From Anaerolinea thermophila (GTDB lineage Bacteria > Chloroflexota > Anaerolineae > Anaerolineales > Anaerolineaceae), in NCBI RefSeq assembly GCF_020723905.1, contig NZ_DYHZ01000001.1:514384-578383 (forward strand): DNA of 64,000 nt, in the 5' to 3' direction. How positions within the stretch are numbered: position 1 is the first letter of the stretch; each line of letters begins with the position of its first letter. Below, in pieces: positions 46,915-55,802 of this stretch. The notes below the pieces were generated by a model, which was not told the origin of the DNA, made no database searches, and saw only the letters and a list, made by a program, of their open reading frames with translations. The position numbers and the translations under genes are program-made.

Positions 46915-48128
46915 AAGTCCGTTCGGTGACCTGTTTTTTCGACCCGCGCAGCGCCCAGTCCTATGCGCATCTGGATCGGCTTGCCCGGCTTGCGCAGGAA
47001 GCGCAAACGCTCTTTAACAACGCCGGCATCGAAGTACAAACCACCCGCCTGGCAACGGTTCCCTTTCCCCTCCTCTATCCAACCGAAGAGGTCAGTAATG
47101 CGGTGCGTCTGGCGCAGTCGCTGGAAGCCGACGCCCGCGAACGCGGTTTTGCGTACCTGTCCTTAGGTCCTGCCCTGCCGAACTTCCCGGAAAGTTACAA
47201 TTTAATCCTCCCCATGCTGGAAGCCACGCAAAACGTCTTTTTTGGCGGGGTCATCGCCGCATCCAGCGAAGGGCTCTTTCTCCCTGCAGTGCGAGCATGC
47301 GCTCAGATCATCCACCGCGCGGCGGCATTGAGCGCAGATGGATTTGCCAACCTGCGGTTTGGAGCGCTGGCAAATGTGCAGGCACACACACCGTTCTTTC
47401 CTGCCGCTTTTCACAGTGGAGAGCGCCCTGCCTTTGCTCTGGCAGTGGAAAGCGCTGACCTGGCGCTGGAAGCCATCCAGCGGGCTGTCTCTTTAAACGA
47501 TGCCCGCCAGCGCATCATCACCGCACTGGAAGAAGCCGCCACCCGTCTGACCGCGCGCGCCACCCATCTCAGTCAGCAGTTCGAGGTAGAGTTCAAAGGG
47601 CTGGACTTCTCATTTGCGCCTTACCCTGCGGAGTGGTGCTCGCTGGGGAGCGCGCTGGAAGCGCTGGGATTGCCCGCCCTGGGACAGGCAGGCTCGGTGG
47701 CGGCGGCGGCATTCCTCGCCGACACCCTTGACCGGGGACGCTGGCTTAAAACCGGTTTCAACGGCTTGATGCTCCCCGTGCTGGAAGATTCCACGCTGGC
47801 AAAACGAGCCGCTCAGGGCACGCTGGGGGTGAAAGACCTGCTGTTGTATTCCTGCATGTGCGGCGCCGGACTGGATACCCTCCCTCTGCCCGGAGATGCC
47901 ACTCCGGAGCAACTGGAAGCCATCCTCATGGATGTAGGCGCAATTGCCCTGCGCCTGAACAAACCACTCATCGCCCGACTTCTGCCCGTGCCGGACAAAC
48001 AGGCAGGCGATTCCGTGCAGTGGGACTTTGAGTATTTTGCCCCCAGTCGGGTCATGGCACTCCCGGCGGCACCGCTGAAAGGTTTGTTAAAAGGGGACGA
48101 ATCGCTCCATCTTCAACCCCGTCCATAA
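46911..48128 (+). CDS. DUF711 (UPF0210-like) family protein
   Basis: A 405-residue protein starting MKVRSVTCFFDPRSAQSYAH. The YLSLGPALPNFPESYNLILP, ANLRFGALANVQAHTPFFPA and GALEALGLPALGQAGS-like SVAAAAFLADTLDRGRWLKT blocks are conserved in the DUF711 family. A glycine/cysteine stretch LLYSCMCGAGLDTLPLPGD is found near residue 310, in the place of the UPF0210 core. No verified function is known; structures of relatives resemble pyruvate-formate-lyase-like barrels. It is coupled to the RNA methyltransferase gene (ATGA overlap). Confidence 0.85.
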   Translation: MKVRSVTCFFDPRSAQSYAHLDRLARLAQEAQTLFNNAGIEVQTTRLATVPFPLLYPTEEVSNAVRLAQSLEADARERGFAYLSLGPALPNFPESYNLILPMLEATQNVFFGGVIAASSEGLFLPAVRACAQIIHRAAALSADGFANLRFGALANVQAHTPFFPAAFHSGERPAFALAVESADLALEAIQRAVSLNDARQRIITALEEAATRLTARATHLSQQFEVEFKGLDFSFAPYPAEWCSLGSALEALGLPALGQAGSVAAAAFLADTLDRGRWLKTGFNGLMLPVLEDSTLAKRAAQGTLGVKDLLLYSCMCGAGLDTLPLPGDATPEQLEAILMDVGAIALRLNKPLIARLLPVPDKQAGDSVQWDFEYFAPSRVMALPAAPLKGLLKGDESLHLQPRP

Positions 48129-48135
48129 ACAAATG

Positions 48136-48168
48136 ACCGCCCGCAGGCGAACCCGCGGGCGGTTTTTC
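48136..48168 (+). terminator. Rho-independent terminator after DUF711
   Basis: A 9-bp GC-rich stem (ACCGCCCGC at 48136-48144 and GCGGGCGGT at 48155-48163), a 10-nt loop and a run of five T, 8 bp after the stop codon. Confidence 0.92.
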
Positions 48169-48184
48169 ATCCATGGGAAAATGC

Positions 48185-48958
48185 TTATCGAACCTGTTTG
48201 AAGTTGACGAGGATTAAATTCTTTTCGCAATCGGCGTATGTATTGAAGTACACCCGCGGGGAGAGGGCATAACCTTCCTGATCAAGCAATTGCACCCAAA
48301 CGGACTCGTTGGACGCCATGGCCTGTTCCGCCAGGACAAATTCATAGCCCCCTGTACCGTACTGTGGGGCAGTTCCGGTCAGGGTGAGCAGATACAGTGA
48401 GCGGTCAAGACTGCCACCAATCTGCACGGTGATGCCCACCACCGGCGCGCCTTTGAGGTCAAAGGCTTGCCCGGCAACCCACAACTTACACCCCTCATCT
48501 GGATGAATCACCTTGCCGGGAAGATAATCGGGCGAACCGCGCATAAGGTAGCGATACGCCGAAACCTGCGGCGTATCCGTAGGCGGAGCAGGGGTAAAAG
48601 TCATGGTGGGGGTTTCGGTCACGGTAGCGGAAGGGGTAAGGGTGAAGGTCGGCTCAAGCGTTGCCGTCGGCGTCCAGGTGGGCGGAAGGACTTTGGGTGT
48701 CGGGGTAAAGGTTGGGATGAAGAGGGTCGGGATGGGGGTATCTGGCGGGTAAGGGTTAAATGGAGCATACGGGTTCTGGAAAATCAGGAAGAAATACAGA
48801 ATTAACCCCGCCATGCCAACCAGCAAGAGGACAGTCAGCCCATCCCACAAACCATCGACGCTGCGGTGCCGGTGTGTCCGGCGGCGTGGTAGTTGAGGGG
48901 GTGGAGATTCAGGCTCCAGAGATAAATCCGGTTCGTTCACCTCATCCAGAAATCCCAT
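48185..48958 (-). CDS. Membrane-anchored protein with TP-rich linker and unknown extracytoplasmic domain
   Basis: A 257-residue protein. Residues 1-35 are hydrophilic and Pro/Arg-rich (ESPPPQLPRRRTHRHRSVDG), residues ~37-58 form one transmembrane helix (GLTVLLLVGMAGLILYFFL), and about 60 residues of Thr/Pro repeats follow (TPTATLEPTFTLTPSATVTE). The C-terminal ~110 residues (DEGCKLWVAGQAFDLKGAPV, YGTGGYEFVLAEQAMASNES) look like a small beta-sandwich exposed outside. No family is recognised. TP-rich spacers recur in the lipoproteins of this genome. It may share a transcript with the parvulin gene 36 bp upstream. Confidence 0.7.
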   Translation of the reverse strand: MGFLDEVNEPDLSLEPESPPPQLPRRRTHRHRSVDGLWDGLTVLLLVGMAGLILYFFLIFQNPYAPFNPYPPDTPIPTLFIPTFTPTPKVLPPTWTPTATLEPTFTLTPSATVTETPTMTFTPAPPTDTPQVSAYRYLMRGSPDYLPGKVIHPDEGCKLWVAGQAFDLKGAPVVGITVQIGGSLDRSLYLLTLTGTAPQYGTGGYEFVLAEQAMASNESVWVQLLDQEGYALSPRVYFNTYADCEKNLILVNFKQVR

Positions 48959-48994
48959 GCGGTTTCCTTACCTCCTTGGTTGACATACACCCAT

Positions 48995-49906
48995 TCAGGG
49001 CACCCGTTCCTCAATCCGGGCTTGACTGCGCGCCTGCTCCAGCCATGCTTCCAGGGCTTTGCGCTGTAAGGTCAGGCGGGCATCGGGAGAAAGCGGACGA
49101 TCGGTTTCCCGTTCTACCACCTGAAGGATATGATAGCCCAGTTCGGTCTGGATAATGTCGCTGACTTCGCCGGGCTGCAGGGCAAACGCGGCTTCTTCTA
49201 CAGCAGGCTGGGTCAGGTAACCACGGGGGAACCAGCCCAGATCGCCTCCGGTCGTCAAATCATATCCAAAAGCCAGCGTTGCAAAGTTTGCACCAGCACG
49301 AATCTGATTCAGCACCTGCTTTGCCGTTGCTTCTGTCATCAATAAAATCTGGCGGGCGTGAACTTGCTCAGCACGTTCGGGCACCTGTGCAGCAAGGGTA
49401 TCACGCATCCATGCCGCCGCAAGCGAGCGGCGCAAAGCCGAACGAAACGAAGATTCATCGTACCCCATACGGCTCATCCACTCCTGCAAAGCAGGCATAC
49501 CGCCGCGTTGTTCTGCCAGTGCGGTAATACGCGCATCCAGATCGGCATCATTGAGTGTAAAGCCCTGACGAAACGCCTCCTGCGCCAGCAGGGTGGCGGC
49601 AATCAGGTCATCCAGCACCATGCGGCGCTGTTCTTCAGGAGTGCTGGTCATCCCCATCTCCGCCTGGGCTTCCTGCAATTGCTTTAAACTGGCTTCATAC
49701 TCGGAAAGCGGCACCCCCTCGCCATTGATCACCAGCGCCAGCGGCTGCGGCGTGGGGGTGGGAGAAGGAATTTCCGTGGGGGTCAGGGTAATGGACGGCA
49801 CGGGGGTATCTGTGACCGCTGGCGATGCAGGCGAATCAACACACCCCGCCAGCAGGACAAGAACCACCAGCCCGCCAGAAAGAAAGCGAAAAAGACGGAT
49901 ATGCAT
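48995..49906 (-). CDS. Parvulin-type peptidyl-prolyl isomerase lipoprotein (SurA/PrsA-like)
   Basis: A 303-residue protein. The lipoprotein signal ends VVLVLLAGC with Cys22, followed by a Thr/Pro linker. The SurA_N-type region EQRRMVLDDLIAATLLAQEA and LDARITALAEQRGGMPALQE precedes a PpiC domain with VHARQILLMTEATAKQVLNQ, GGDLGWFPRGYLTQPAVEEA and LGYHILQVVERETDRPLSP. It assists folding of exported proteins at the outer face of the membrane. It lies downstream of a divergent region shared with msrA. Confidence 0.92.
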   Translation of the reverse strand: MHIRLFRFLSGGLVVLVLLAGCVDSPASPAVTDTPVPSITLTPTEIPSPTPTPQPLALVINGEGVPLSEYEASLKQLQEAQAEMGMTSTPEEQRRMVLDDLIAATLLAQEAFRQGFTLNDADLDARITALAEQRGGMPALQEWMSRMGYDESSFRSALRRSLAAAWMRDTLAAQVPERAEQVHARQILLMTEATAKQVLNQIRAGANFATLAFGYDLTTGGDLGWFPRGYLTQPAVEEAAFALQPGEVSDIIQTELGYHILQVVERETDRPLSPDARLTLQRKALEAWLEQARSQARIEERVP

Positions 49907-50135
49907 GGGACGATTATAACAAATTCCCGGCAGCGCTCCCGGAGAGAGAACTTTACAATTCCATCAGGAAGAGACTTTTTTACCACTGTGATGCCGGTAA
50001 ACTGCCGAGACAACAACAGGGTGGGAAGCGGTCATCCCGGGGAACCATCAGGGCTCTTTGTGCTGCGCGTGGCAGACCTTTTACAGAAGGCGACTGGCTC
50101 TGGCAATTTCTGTGCGAAAGCCGGATAATCAAAGC

Positions 50136-50693
50136 ATGAATGAGAAAATGAATCAGACAAAAAATGTTGAAATTGCCACCCTGGGCGGGGGATGTTTCTG
50201 GTGTCTGGAACCGATATTTGCCCATTTGCAGGGCGTTCAAGATGCAGTCGTGGGATATGCCGGCGGTAAGACGGTCTCACCTTCTTATGAGCAGGTATGC
50301 ACCGGTATGACCGGCCATGCCGAAGTTGTCCAGGTAACTTTTGATCCGAACATCATTTCCTATCGCGAGATTCTGGAAGTCTTCTTTTCCGTCCATGATC
50401 CCACCACACGTAACCGCCAGGGAGCGGACGTTGGCACTCAATATCGCTCGAGCATTCTGGTTCACAGTGAGGCACAGCGTGAAACCGCTGAGCGTCTTAT
50501 CCAGGAACTCAATCAAAAAGGCATCTGGCAAAATCCAGTTGTGACCGAGGTGGTGCCCTTTACCGTCTTTTATAAGGCGGAAGAATACCATCAGGAGTAT
50601 TTTGAGAAGAACCTCTATGCGGGATACTGTCAGATGGTGATTCAGCCCAAAGTGAGTAAGTTCCGCAAGCAGTTTGCTCAACGGCTAAAGTAA
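50136..50693 (+). CDS. msrA: Peptide methionine sulfoxide reductase A
   Basis: From the ATG at 50136 (a second ATG is four codons later) the protein has 185 residues, the usual size. The catalytic motif GGGCFWCLEP holds the nucleophile Cys20. VQDAVVGYAGG, YEQVCTGMTGHAEVVQV, DPTTRNRQGADVGTQYRS and AEEYHQEYFEKN are the other hallmark blocks. It reduces methionine-S-sulfoxide in damaged proteins with thioredoxin as donor; the C-terminal cysteine in YAGYCQMV may help recycling. No Shine-Dalgarno sequence is strong. Confidence 0.96.
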   Translation: MNEKMNQTKNVEIATLGGGCFWCLEPIFAHLQGVQDAVVGYAGGKTVSPSYEQVCTGMTGHAEVVQVTFDPNIISYREILEVFFSVHDPTTRNRQGADVGTQYRSSILVHSEAQRETAERLIQELNQKGIWQNPVVTEVVPFTVFYKAEEYHQEYFEKNLYAGYCQMVIQPKVSKFRKQFAQRLK

Positions 50694-50813
50694 CCCGTTC
50701 AGCCCTTCGCCCCGGAGCCAGTTAACCTGCCATAAGCACCGCATGCCTGAGCAGGATTACTCATTCCCCAATGTTTTCCTCAATGGTTTACATTTCCTGC
50801 GCGGAGAAGGATC

Positions 50814-52013
50814 TTAAAGCATTACCCGCTTTGCGGCTTTCGCCTGCACCTGAGACAGGCAGACCAGAGCAAAAACGCTCAATGCCGACCAGAACACAAA
50901 AGGCGCACCGGGCGATAATGAAGCCAGACTGTTTCCCACCGGTGGAGAAATAAAGTTACTCAAACTGGCAAGCGCCATGGTTAGACCAATGGCTGTACCG
51001 GCATAGGCAGGTCCCACTTTGGGGGTTTCGATTACCATGGTGTTAAAGGTCGCCATAAAGGTATCCCGCATGGAGCCGGCGATCACCACCGCAACCCAGA
51101 CCCATAAGCCATGAACAACGCCCAGCAATCCTGTACCCGTCATGATCATCAGGTTGGCAATGAGCAGAAGACGCTTGCGCGATCCCAGGCGGTCAGACCA
51201 GAAGGAAACAGGCAGAACCAACAACAAACTGACGGTGTGGAAAACGGAAAGCGCGCTATCTGCATAAAGAGGTTGCCAGCCGGCTTCCCGCAAATACAAC
51301 GGGAGGTATCCCAGTGTGCCTTGAACGGCTCCGCTGATACCAAACAGCCCCATGCCCAGAAGCCAGATGTTTTTCAACCCGGCAACATGTTTCAGATTTG
51401 TCCATATCGAAGCAGTGCTGACCGTGCGAGACTCTTCTGGGGCAGAGCGAGTAAACATCCAGGGGATACTTAACAAAACGGCTATCAAGCCATAGGCAAT
51501 CAGCACATTGCGCCACCCTCCTAAGAAGGGCGAAAAGGTGGTCGCGCTGAAGAGCGATCCAGTCAAAAAGCCCAGAGCCATGCCCATGGACATGATGCCA
51601 TTTGCCAGACCCAACTGACTGGAAGGGAACCACTCCCCAATGGCTTTGAGGCTGTTCATCAACACTATCGGGGCAACTGCACCCAGAAAAAACATCACCA
51701 CAACCATGGAAACAAAATGAAAAGCCAGGCCCCTTGCCATGCCCAGCAAGCCACCCAATAGCGTGCCAGCAATGAGCACCCGCCGGGGTCCAATTTTGTC
51801 CCCGATCATACCGCCCAGCAGACCGGTCACAATCCCGGGCAAACCGCCTACCCCCCAGATCACGCCTAACTGCACCAGGTTGAGCCCAAGGTCATCCGAA
51901 ATTTCCTTGGAGAGAACCGAAATGCCCATGGTCGGGATGGCAATCACGAACATGTCGGTGAGTACTACCAGAGTCAAAATAAACCATTTGTAGTTATCGT
52001 TCTGCCTGACCAC
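50814..52013 (-). CDS. Major facilitator superfamily transporter
   Basis: A 399-residue protein with twelve hydrophobic segments. The loop 2-3 signature GLLGGMIGDKIGPRRVLIAG and its second-half equivalent VLPVSFWSDRLGSRKRLLLI identify the MFS fold. SQLGLANGIMSMGMALGFLT matches the substrate-path helices of nitrate/oxalate-type and general drug transporters, so the substrate is not defined. It is monocistronic and ends about 120 bp from msrA, convergent with it. Confidence 0.85.
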   Translation of the reverse strand: MVRQNDNYKWFILTLVVLTDMFVIAIPTMGISVLSKEISDDLGLNLVQLGVIWGVGGLPGIVTGLLGGMIGDKIGPRRVLIAGTLLGGLLGMARGLAFHFVSMVVVMFFLGAVAPIVLMNSLKAIGEWFPSSQLGLANGIMSMGMALGFLTGSLFSATTFSPFLGGWRNVLIAYGLIAVLLSIPWMFTRSAPEESRTVSTASIWTNLKHVAGLKNIWLLGMGLFGISGAVQGTLGYLPLYLREAGWQPLYADSALSVFHTVSLLLVLPVSFWSDRLGSRKRLLLIANLMIMTGTGLLGVVHGLWVWVAVVIAGSMRDTFMATFNTMVIETPKVGPAYAGTAIGLTMALASLSNFISPPVGNSLASLSPGAPFVFWSALSVFALVCLSQVQAKAAKRVML

Positions 52014-52187
52014 GATGTGCCCCTGTGCGTTGAGCGGTTATCACTCTACTTTTCAAAAGCGAAGGTTATCATACGACAAGAAAGCCATCTCTGCAAGTAC
52101 AGGCTTTAGTGGACAGGCAGGATTGAGATCACGGACTTTCAAATGACACAATTCAGAGTTGCGAATTCCTGTATCCAGTCTTTCGGC
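52014..52187. other. Boundary region before the defence array
   Basis: About 175 bp between the divergent MFS gene and the promoter of the defence array. No gene, no strong inverted repeat and no recognisable tRNA or attachment site was found here. Confidence 0.4.
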
Positions 52188-52215
52188 TTGACACAGTGTA
52201 CCACCCAAGTAAAAT
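52188..52215 (+). promoter_or_regulatory. Promoter of the defence array
   Basis: A perfect -35 TTGACA (52188-52193) and TAAAAT (52210-52215) separated by 16 bp. The leader to the helicase ATG would be about 150 nt long. It contains a GCGGTAGCGGCGCGTTGCGG-like GC-rich stretch near 52270 that could fold, but no known riboswitch is evident. Confidence 0.55.
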
Positions 52216-52370
52216 GAAACCAGAAAGAATTTCAGCCCCGCCGCTGGCATCGGTGAGGCTGGAAAGGCAACGCGGTAGCGGCGCGTTGCGGCAAAATGAG
52301 CATAGCAAACTTTTGCCGTCCGCGCAAGTGAACTGCCTGCCGCGGGCGGAGTGCATTTTTCAGGAGAATC

Positions 52371-55300
52371 ATGGACTTTGACGTTCTTACTATCCGCGCT
52401 GGTGACGTTATTGAAGGGCCGCGCTGGCCCGAACCGCTGCAGATAGACCTGATCGAGGCAGTGGGGAATAGCCACGTTCGTCTGGTCGGGGCATTGCTCC
52501 GCAGTCAGGCCCATGTTGACCAGATTTTGCCGATGCAAGAGGCTGTGAAGTTGCGTCCATTTCGGCTGAAGCAAGGATTTAGCGCCGAACCTCGCCGGGT
52601 CTTCCTGGCATTAGAAGCACGTCGCTACCGCTATGCATCCCTGTATGACCCTCTGCTCGCAATGAACATCTCCAAAGTGGACCCACTCCCTCACCAAATT
52701 GAAGCCGTTTATGGGTATATCCTCCATCAAAACCGAGTACGTTTTCTGATTGCCGATGACCCCGGAGCCGGTAAGACGATCATGGCCGGGCTGGTCATCA
52801 AAGAGATGAAACTTCGAGGGCTGGTGCGGCGTATTTTGATTGTGGCTCCCGGACACCTGAAAGACCAGTGGCAGCGCGAACTACAGGAACGCTTCGATGA
52901 ACGTTTTACCTTAATGGATCGCCAAACCATGCGCAACCGCTTTGGCGAGAATGCATGGGAGAACGAGTTCCAGGTCATTACCTCGCTTGATTTCGCCCGC
53001 CAGGAAGATGTCATGCAGTCCATCGCCAGCGTACATTGGGACTTGACCATCGTGGATGAGGCGCACAAGATGGCTGCCTACAAATACGGCGACAAGACGG
53101 AAAAGACCAAACGCTACCGTCTGGGTGAGATCCTCTCACGCAACAGCACCCATCTACTGTTCCTCACTGCCACTCCCCATCGCGGCGACCCGGAGAACTT
53201 CCGGCTGTTCCTGGATTTGCTTCAGCCAGGCGCTTTTGCCACGGTGGAGATGCTGGACTCCTCCATTCGTGCAGGCGACAATCCCCTCTTTATCCGCCGC
53301 TTAAAAGAAGACCTGAAAGACTTCGAAGGCAAGCCGCTTTTCCTGCCGCGCCAGGTGAAAACAATGGCTTTTCATCTGGGCACCGAGTCGCCCTCCGAAA
53401 AAGAACTGTATAATGCCCTTTCTCGTTATGTAGAGGAACAGTACAACAAAGCCCTTGCCAGCGACAAACGTCGCAATATTGCCTTTGCCATGGTGATTCT
53501 GCAACGCCGCCTGGCTTCCAGCACATATGCCCTGTATCGCTCGCTGGAACGGCGTAAGAAACGGCTGGAGGAACTGCGCCAGCAGGCCGATGCTTTTCGA
53601 GATGGGAGGCTCGCTGTTCCAGCCGAAACTTTTTCCATGGATGAAGTGGAGGAATTGAGCGAAGAGGAACGCTGGGAGCAGGAAGCCCTATGGGAAACGC
53701 TGAGCAGTGCCGAAAACCGTGCCGAACTGGAAGCGGAAATACAGACCCTTGAACAGTTACTCCAGAAGGCACGTGCGATTATCGAGAAAGGTGACGAAGT
53801 CAAATTGCGTCATTTCAGGGCTGCGCTGGATGAATTGATGAACAAAACACGGACAAACGCAGGCGAAACTGAAGAACATCGTTCTGTGTCCGGTTCTCCT
53901 AAAGTACTGATTTTCACTGAGTCGCGCGATACGCTGGAGTACCTCGAAAAGCGGCTGCGGGAGTGGGGCTATCGCGTCTGCACCATTCACGGGGGAATGC
54001 CGCTGGAGGCTCGTATCGCCGCCGAAAAGACCTTCAAGAACGAAGCCCAGGTAATGGTCGCTACGGAGGCCGCCGGTGAAGGCATCAACCTGCAATTTTG
54101 TCACCTGATGCTCAACTACGACATCCCCTGGAACCCCAACCGTCTCGAACAGCGCATGGGTCGCATTCACCGCTACGGCCAGACCCGCGAGGTCACCATC
54201 TTCAACCTGGTGGCCGCCGATACCCGCGAAGGCCGCGTGCTTCATCGCCTGTTCGAGAAACTGGAGGAGATCCGTGCTGCCCTCGGCAGTGATAAAGTCT
54301 TTGATGTGATTGACGAACTCTTTCCGGGCCGCGACCTTGCCCAACTGCTGACCGAAGCCGCCGCCAACGCTCGCACGCTGGAGGACATCCTGCGCGAAAT
54401 CGAAATCCATGTGGATGAGGACTACCTGCGCCAGGTGCGCGCCAGCCTCGGCGAGAGCCTGGCAACCCGCTACATTGACTATACCCGCATTCAGGAGATG
54501 AACGCCCGCGCCCGCGAGCGGCGCCTGATTCCTGAATATACCCAGGCCTTCTTCCAGAAAGCCTGGGAACATCTGGACGGCGAGATGCGCCCGCGCGCCG
54601 ACCGCTCCGGTTTCTTCACCCTGGATAAAGTCCCCTCGGTCCTGCGCACCCTTGCCGAAGAGGATGTCTTTAAAAAACGCTTTGGTCTGTTAGGAAGGCG
54701 CTATCCGCTGGTCACCTTCGATAAAGACCTGGCGATGAAGGACTCCCGGGCGGAGTTTGTTTCCTTTGGACACCCGCTCTTCGAGGCTGTCTTGCAGTGG
54801 ATCGAGCGGCATCTCACCACTGCCCTGCAGCAAGGCGCCACCTTCCTCGATCCCGACGGTCATCTGGATGGGGTGTTGCTCTTCTACGAGGGACAGGTTA
54901 CCGATGGACTGGGCGAGGTGGCCGGGAAACGCCTGTTTTCGCTCTTCATCCCGCGTTCGGGCGAAGCGCCGAAAATGATGGACCCGGCCATCCTGTGGGA
55001 TCTGGTTCCCGCCGAAGCCCCCGCACCCGCTGATGGTCTCGACCTGGAAGCGCTGAAGCAACAGGGAATCACCTGGCTCATTCCACATCTGGAAGCCTAC
55101 CAGGAGGAACTGCGCGCCGGACGTCAACGCGAGGCTGAAATTAAACGCAGGTATGGTCTGGAATCACTGCGTTACCTGATTCTCGACCTGGATAATGATT
55201 TGATTCGCCTGCAAGAGCGCGCCCTGAACGGCGAGGATGTCTTGCTGGTGATGCGCAACAAGGAACAGCAGAAGGAAAATTACCGCCAGGCTTTGAACGA

Positions 55301-55802
55301 TCTGAAAAACCGCCTGGAACGTGAACAGCAGTTGACGCTGGGCATGCCGCGCTTCTTGGCTGCCGTGCGGGTAACACCCATGTTCCCCCCTGCGGAGCAA
55401 GCGGAAGCCGAGATGCGCAGCGACGCCAGAATCGAGCAACTCGGAATGGAAGTGACCTTACGTTATGAGCGCGAGCATGGCCGTCAGCCACAGGACGTAG
55501 CCGCCGAGAACCTGGGCTACGACGTGCGTTCGTTTGACCCCATCAGCGGAACAACGCGCTATATTGAAGTCAAAGCCCGCGCCGGGTCTGGCCGCGTGGC
55601 ATTGACGCAGAACGAGTGGTTCACCGCCCGGCGTCTGGGCGAGGATTTCTACCTCTACGTGGTGCTGAACGCCGCCAGTGACCATCCTGACCTGTATGTG
55701 GTGCGCAACCCTGCTGCCCATCTGCAGCCCGAGGAACAGCATCAGGTGCGTTATCTGGTACCTTTCGAAGCCATTCAAGCCATTGCCGACAAGGAGAATT
55801 GA
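52371..55802 (+). CDS. SNF2-type helicase with C-terminal DUF3883-like domain, defence array
   Basis: A 1143-residue protein with a GGAGAA ribosome binding site. Superfamily 2 motifs: Q/Walker [13 protein letters not shown] (GAGKT at 132-136), DEAH at 229-232 in [13 protein letters not shown], motif [13 protein letters not shown], motif [16 protein letters not shown] and motif [14 protein letters not shown] coiled-coil-like charged region interrupts the helicase core around 390-490. The last ~110 residues ([40 protein letters not shown]) match DUF3883, which has a restriction-endonuclease-like core with an E-V-K element. It would translocate on DNA. The next gene's start overlaps the stop by one base. 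Confidence 0.9.
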   Translation: MDFDVLTIRAGDVIEGPRWPEPLQIDLIEAVGNSHVRLVGALLRSQAHVDQILPMQEAVKLRPFRLKQGFSAEPRRVFLALEARRYRYASLYDPLLAMNISKVDPLPHQIEAVYGYILHQNRVRFLIADDPGAGKTIMAGLVIKEMKLRGLVRRILIVAPGHLKDQWQRELQERFDERFTLMDRQTMRNRFGENAWENEFQVITSLDFARQEDVMQSIASVHWDLTIVDEAHKMAAYKYGDKTEKTKRYRLGEILSRNSTHLLFLTATPHRGDPENFRLFLDLLQPGAFATVEMLDSSIRAGDNPLFIRRLKEDLKDFEGKPLFLPRQVKTMAFHLGTESPSEKELYNALSRYVEEQYNKALASDKRRNIAFAMVILQRRLASSTYALYRSLERRKKRLEELRQQADAFRDGRLAVPAETFSMDEVEELSEEERWEQEALWETLSSAENRAELEAEIQTLEQLLQKARAIIEKGDEVKLRHFRAALDELMNKTRTNAGETEEHRSVSGSPKVLIFTESRDTLEYLEKRLREWGYRVCTIHGGMPLEARIAAEKTFKNEAQVMVATEAAGEGINLQFCHLMLNYDIPWNPNRLEQRMGRIHRYGQTREVTIFNLVAADTREGRVLHRLFEKLEEIRAALGSDKVFDVIDELFPGRDLAQLLTEAAANARTLEDILREIEIHVDEDYLRQVRASLGESLATRYIDYTRIQEMNARARERRLIPEYTQAFFQKAWEHLDGEMRPRADRSGFFTLDKVPSVLRTLAEEDVFKKRFGLLGRRYPLVTFDKDLAMKDSRAEFVSFGHPLFEAVLQWIERHLTTALQQGATFLDPDGHLDGVLLFYEGQVTDGLGEVAGKRLFSLFIPRSGEAPKMMDPAILWDLVPAEAPAPADGLDLEALKQQGITWLIPHLEAYQEELRAGRQREAEIKRRYGLESLRYLILDLDNDLIRLQERALNGEDVLLVMRNKEQQKENYRQALNDLKNRLEREQQLTLGMPRFLAAVRVTPMFPPAEQAEAEMRSDARIEQLGMEVTLRYEREHGRQPQDVAAENLGYDVRSFDPISGTTRYIEVKARAGSGRVALTQNEWFTARRLGEDFYLYVVLNAASDHPDLYVVRNPAAHLQPEEQHQVRYLVPFEAIQAIADKEN

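Noticed and set aside
53757..54572. Long antisense frame (271 residues) in the helicase gene
   Set aside because: It is the mirror frame of a GC-rich coding sequence with clear helicase motifs V and VI on the plus strand.
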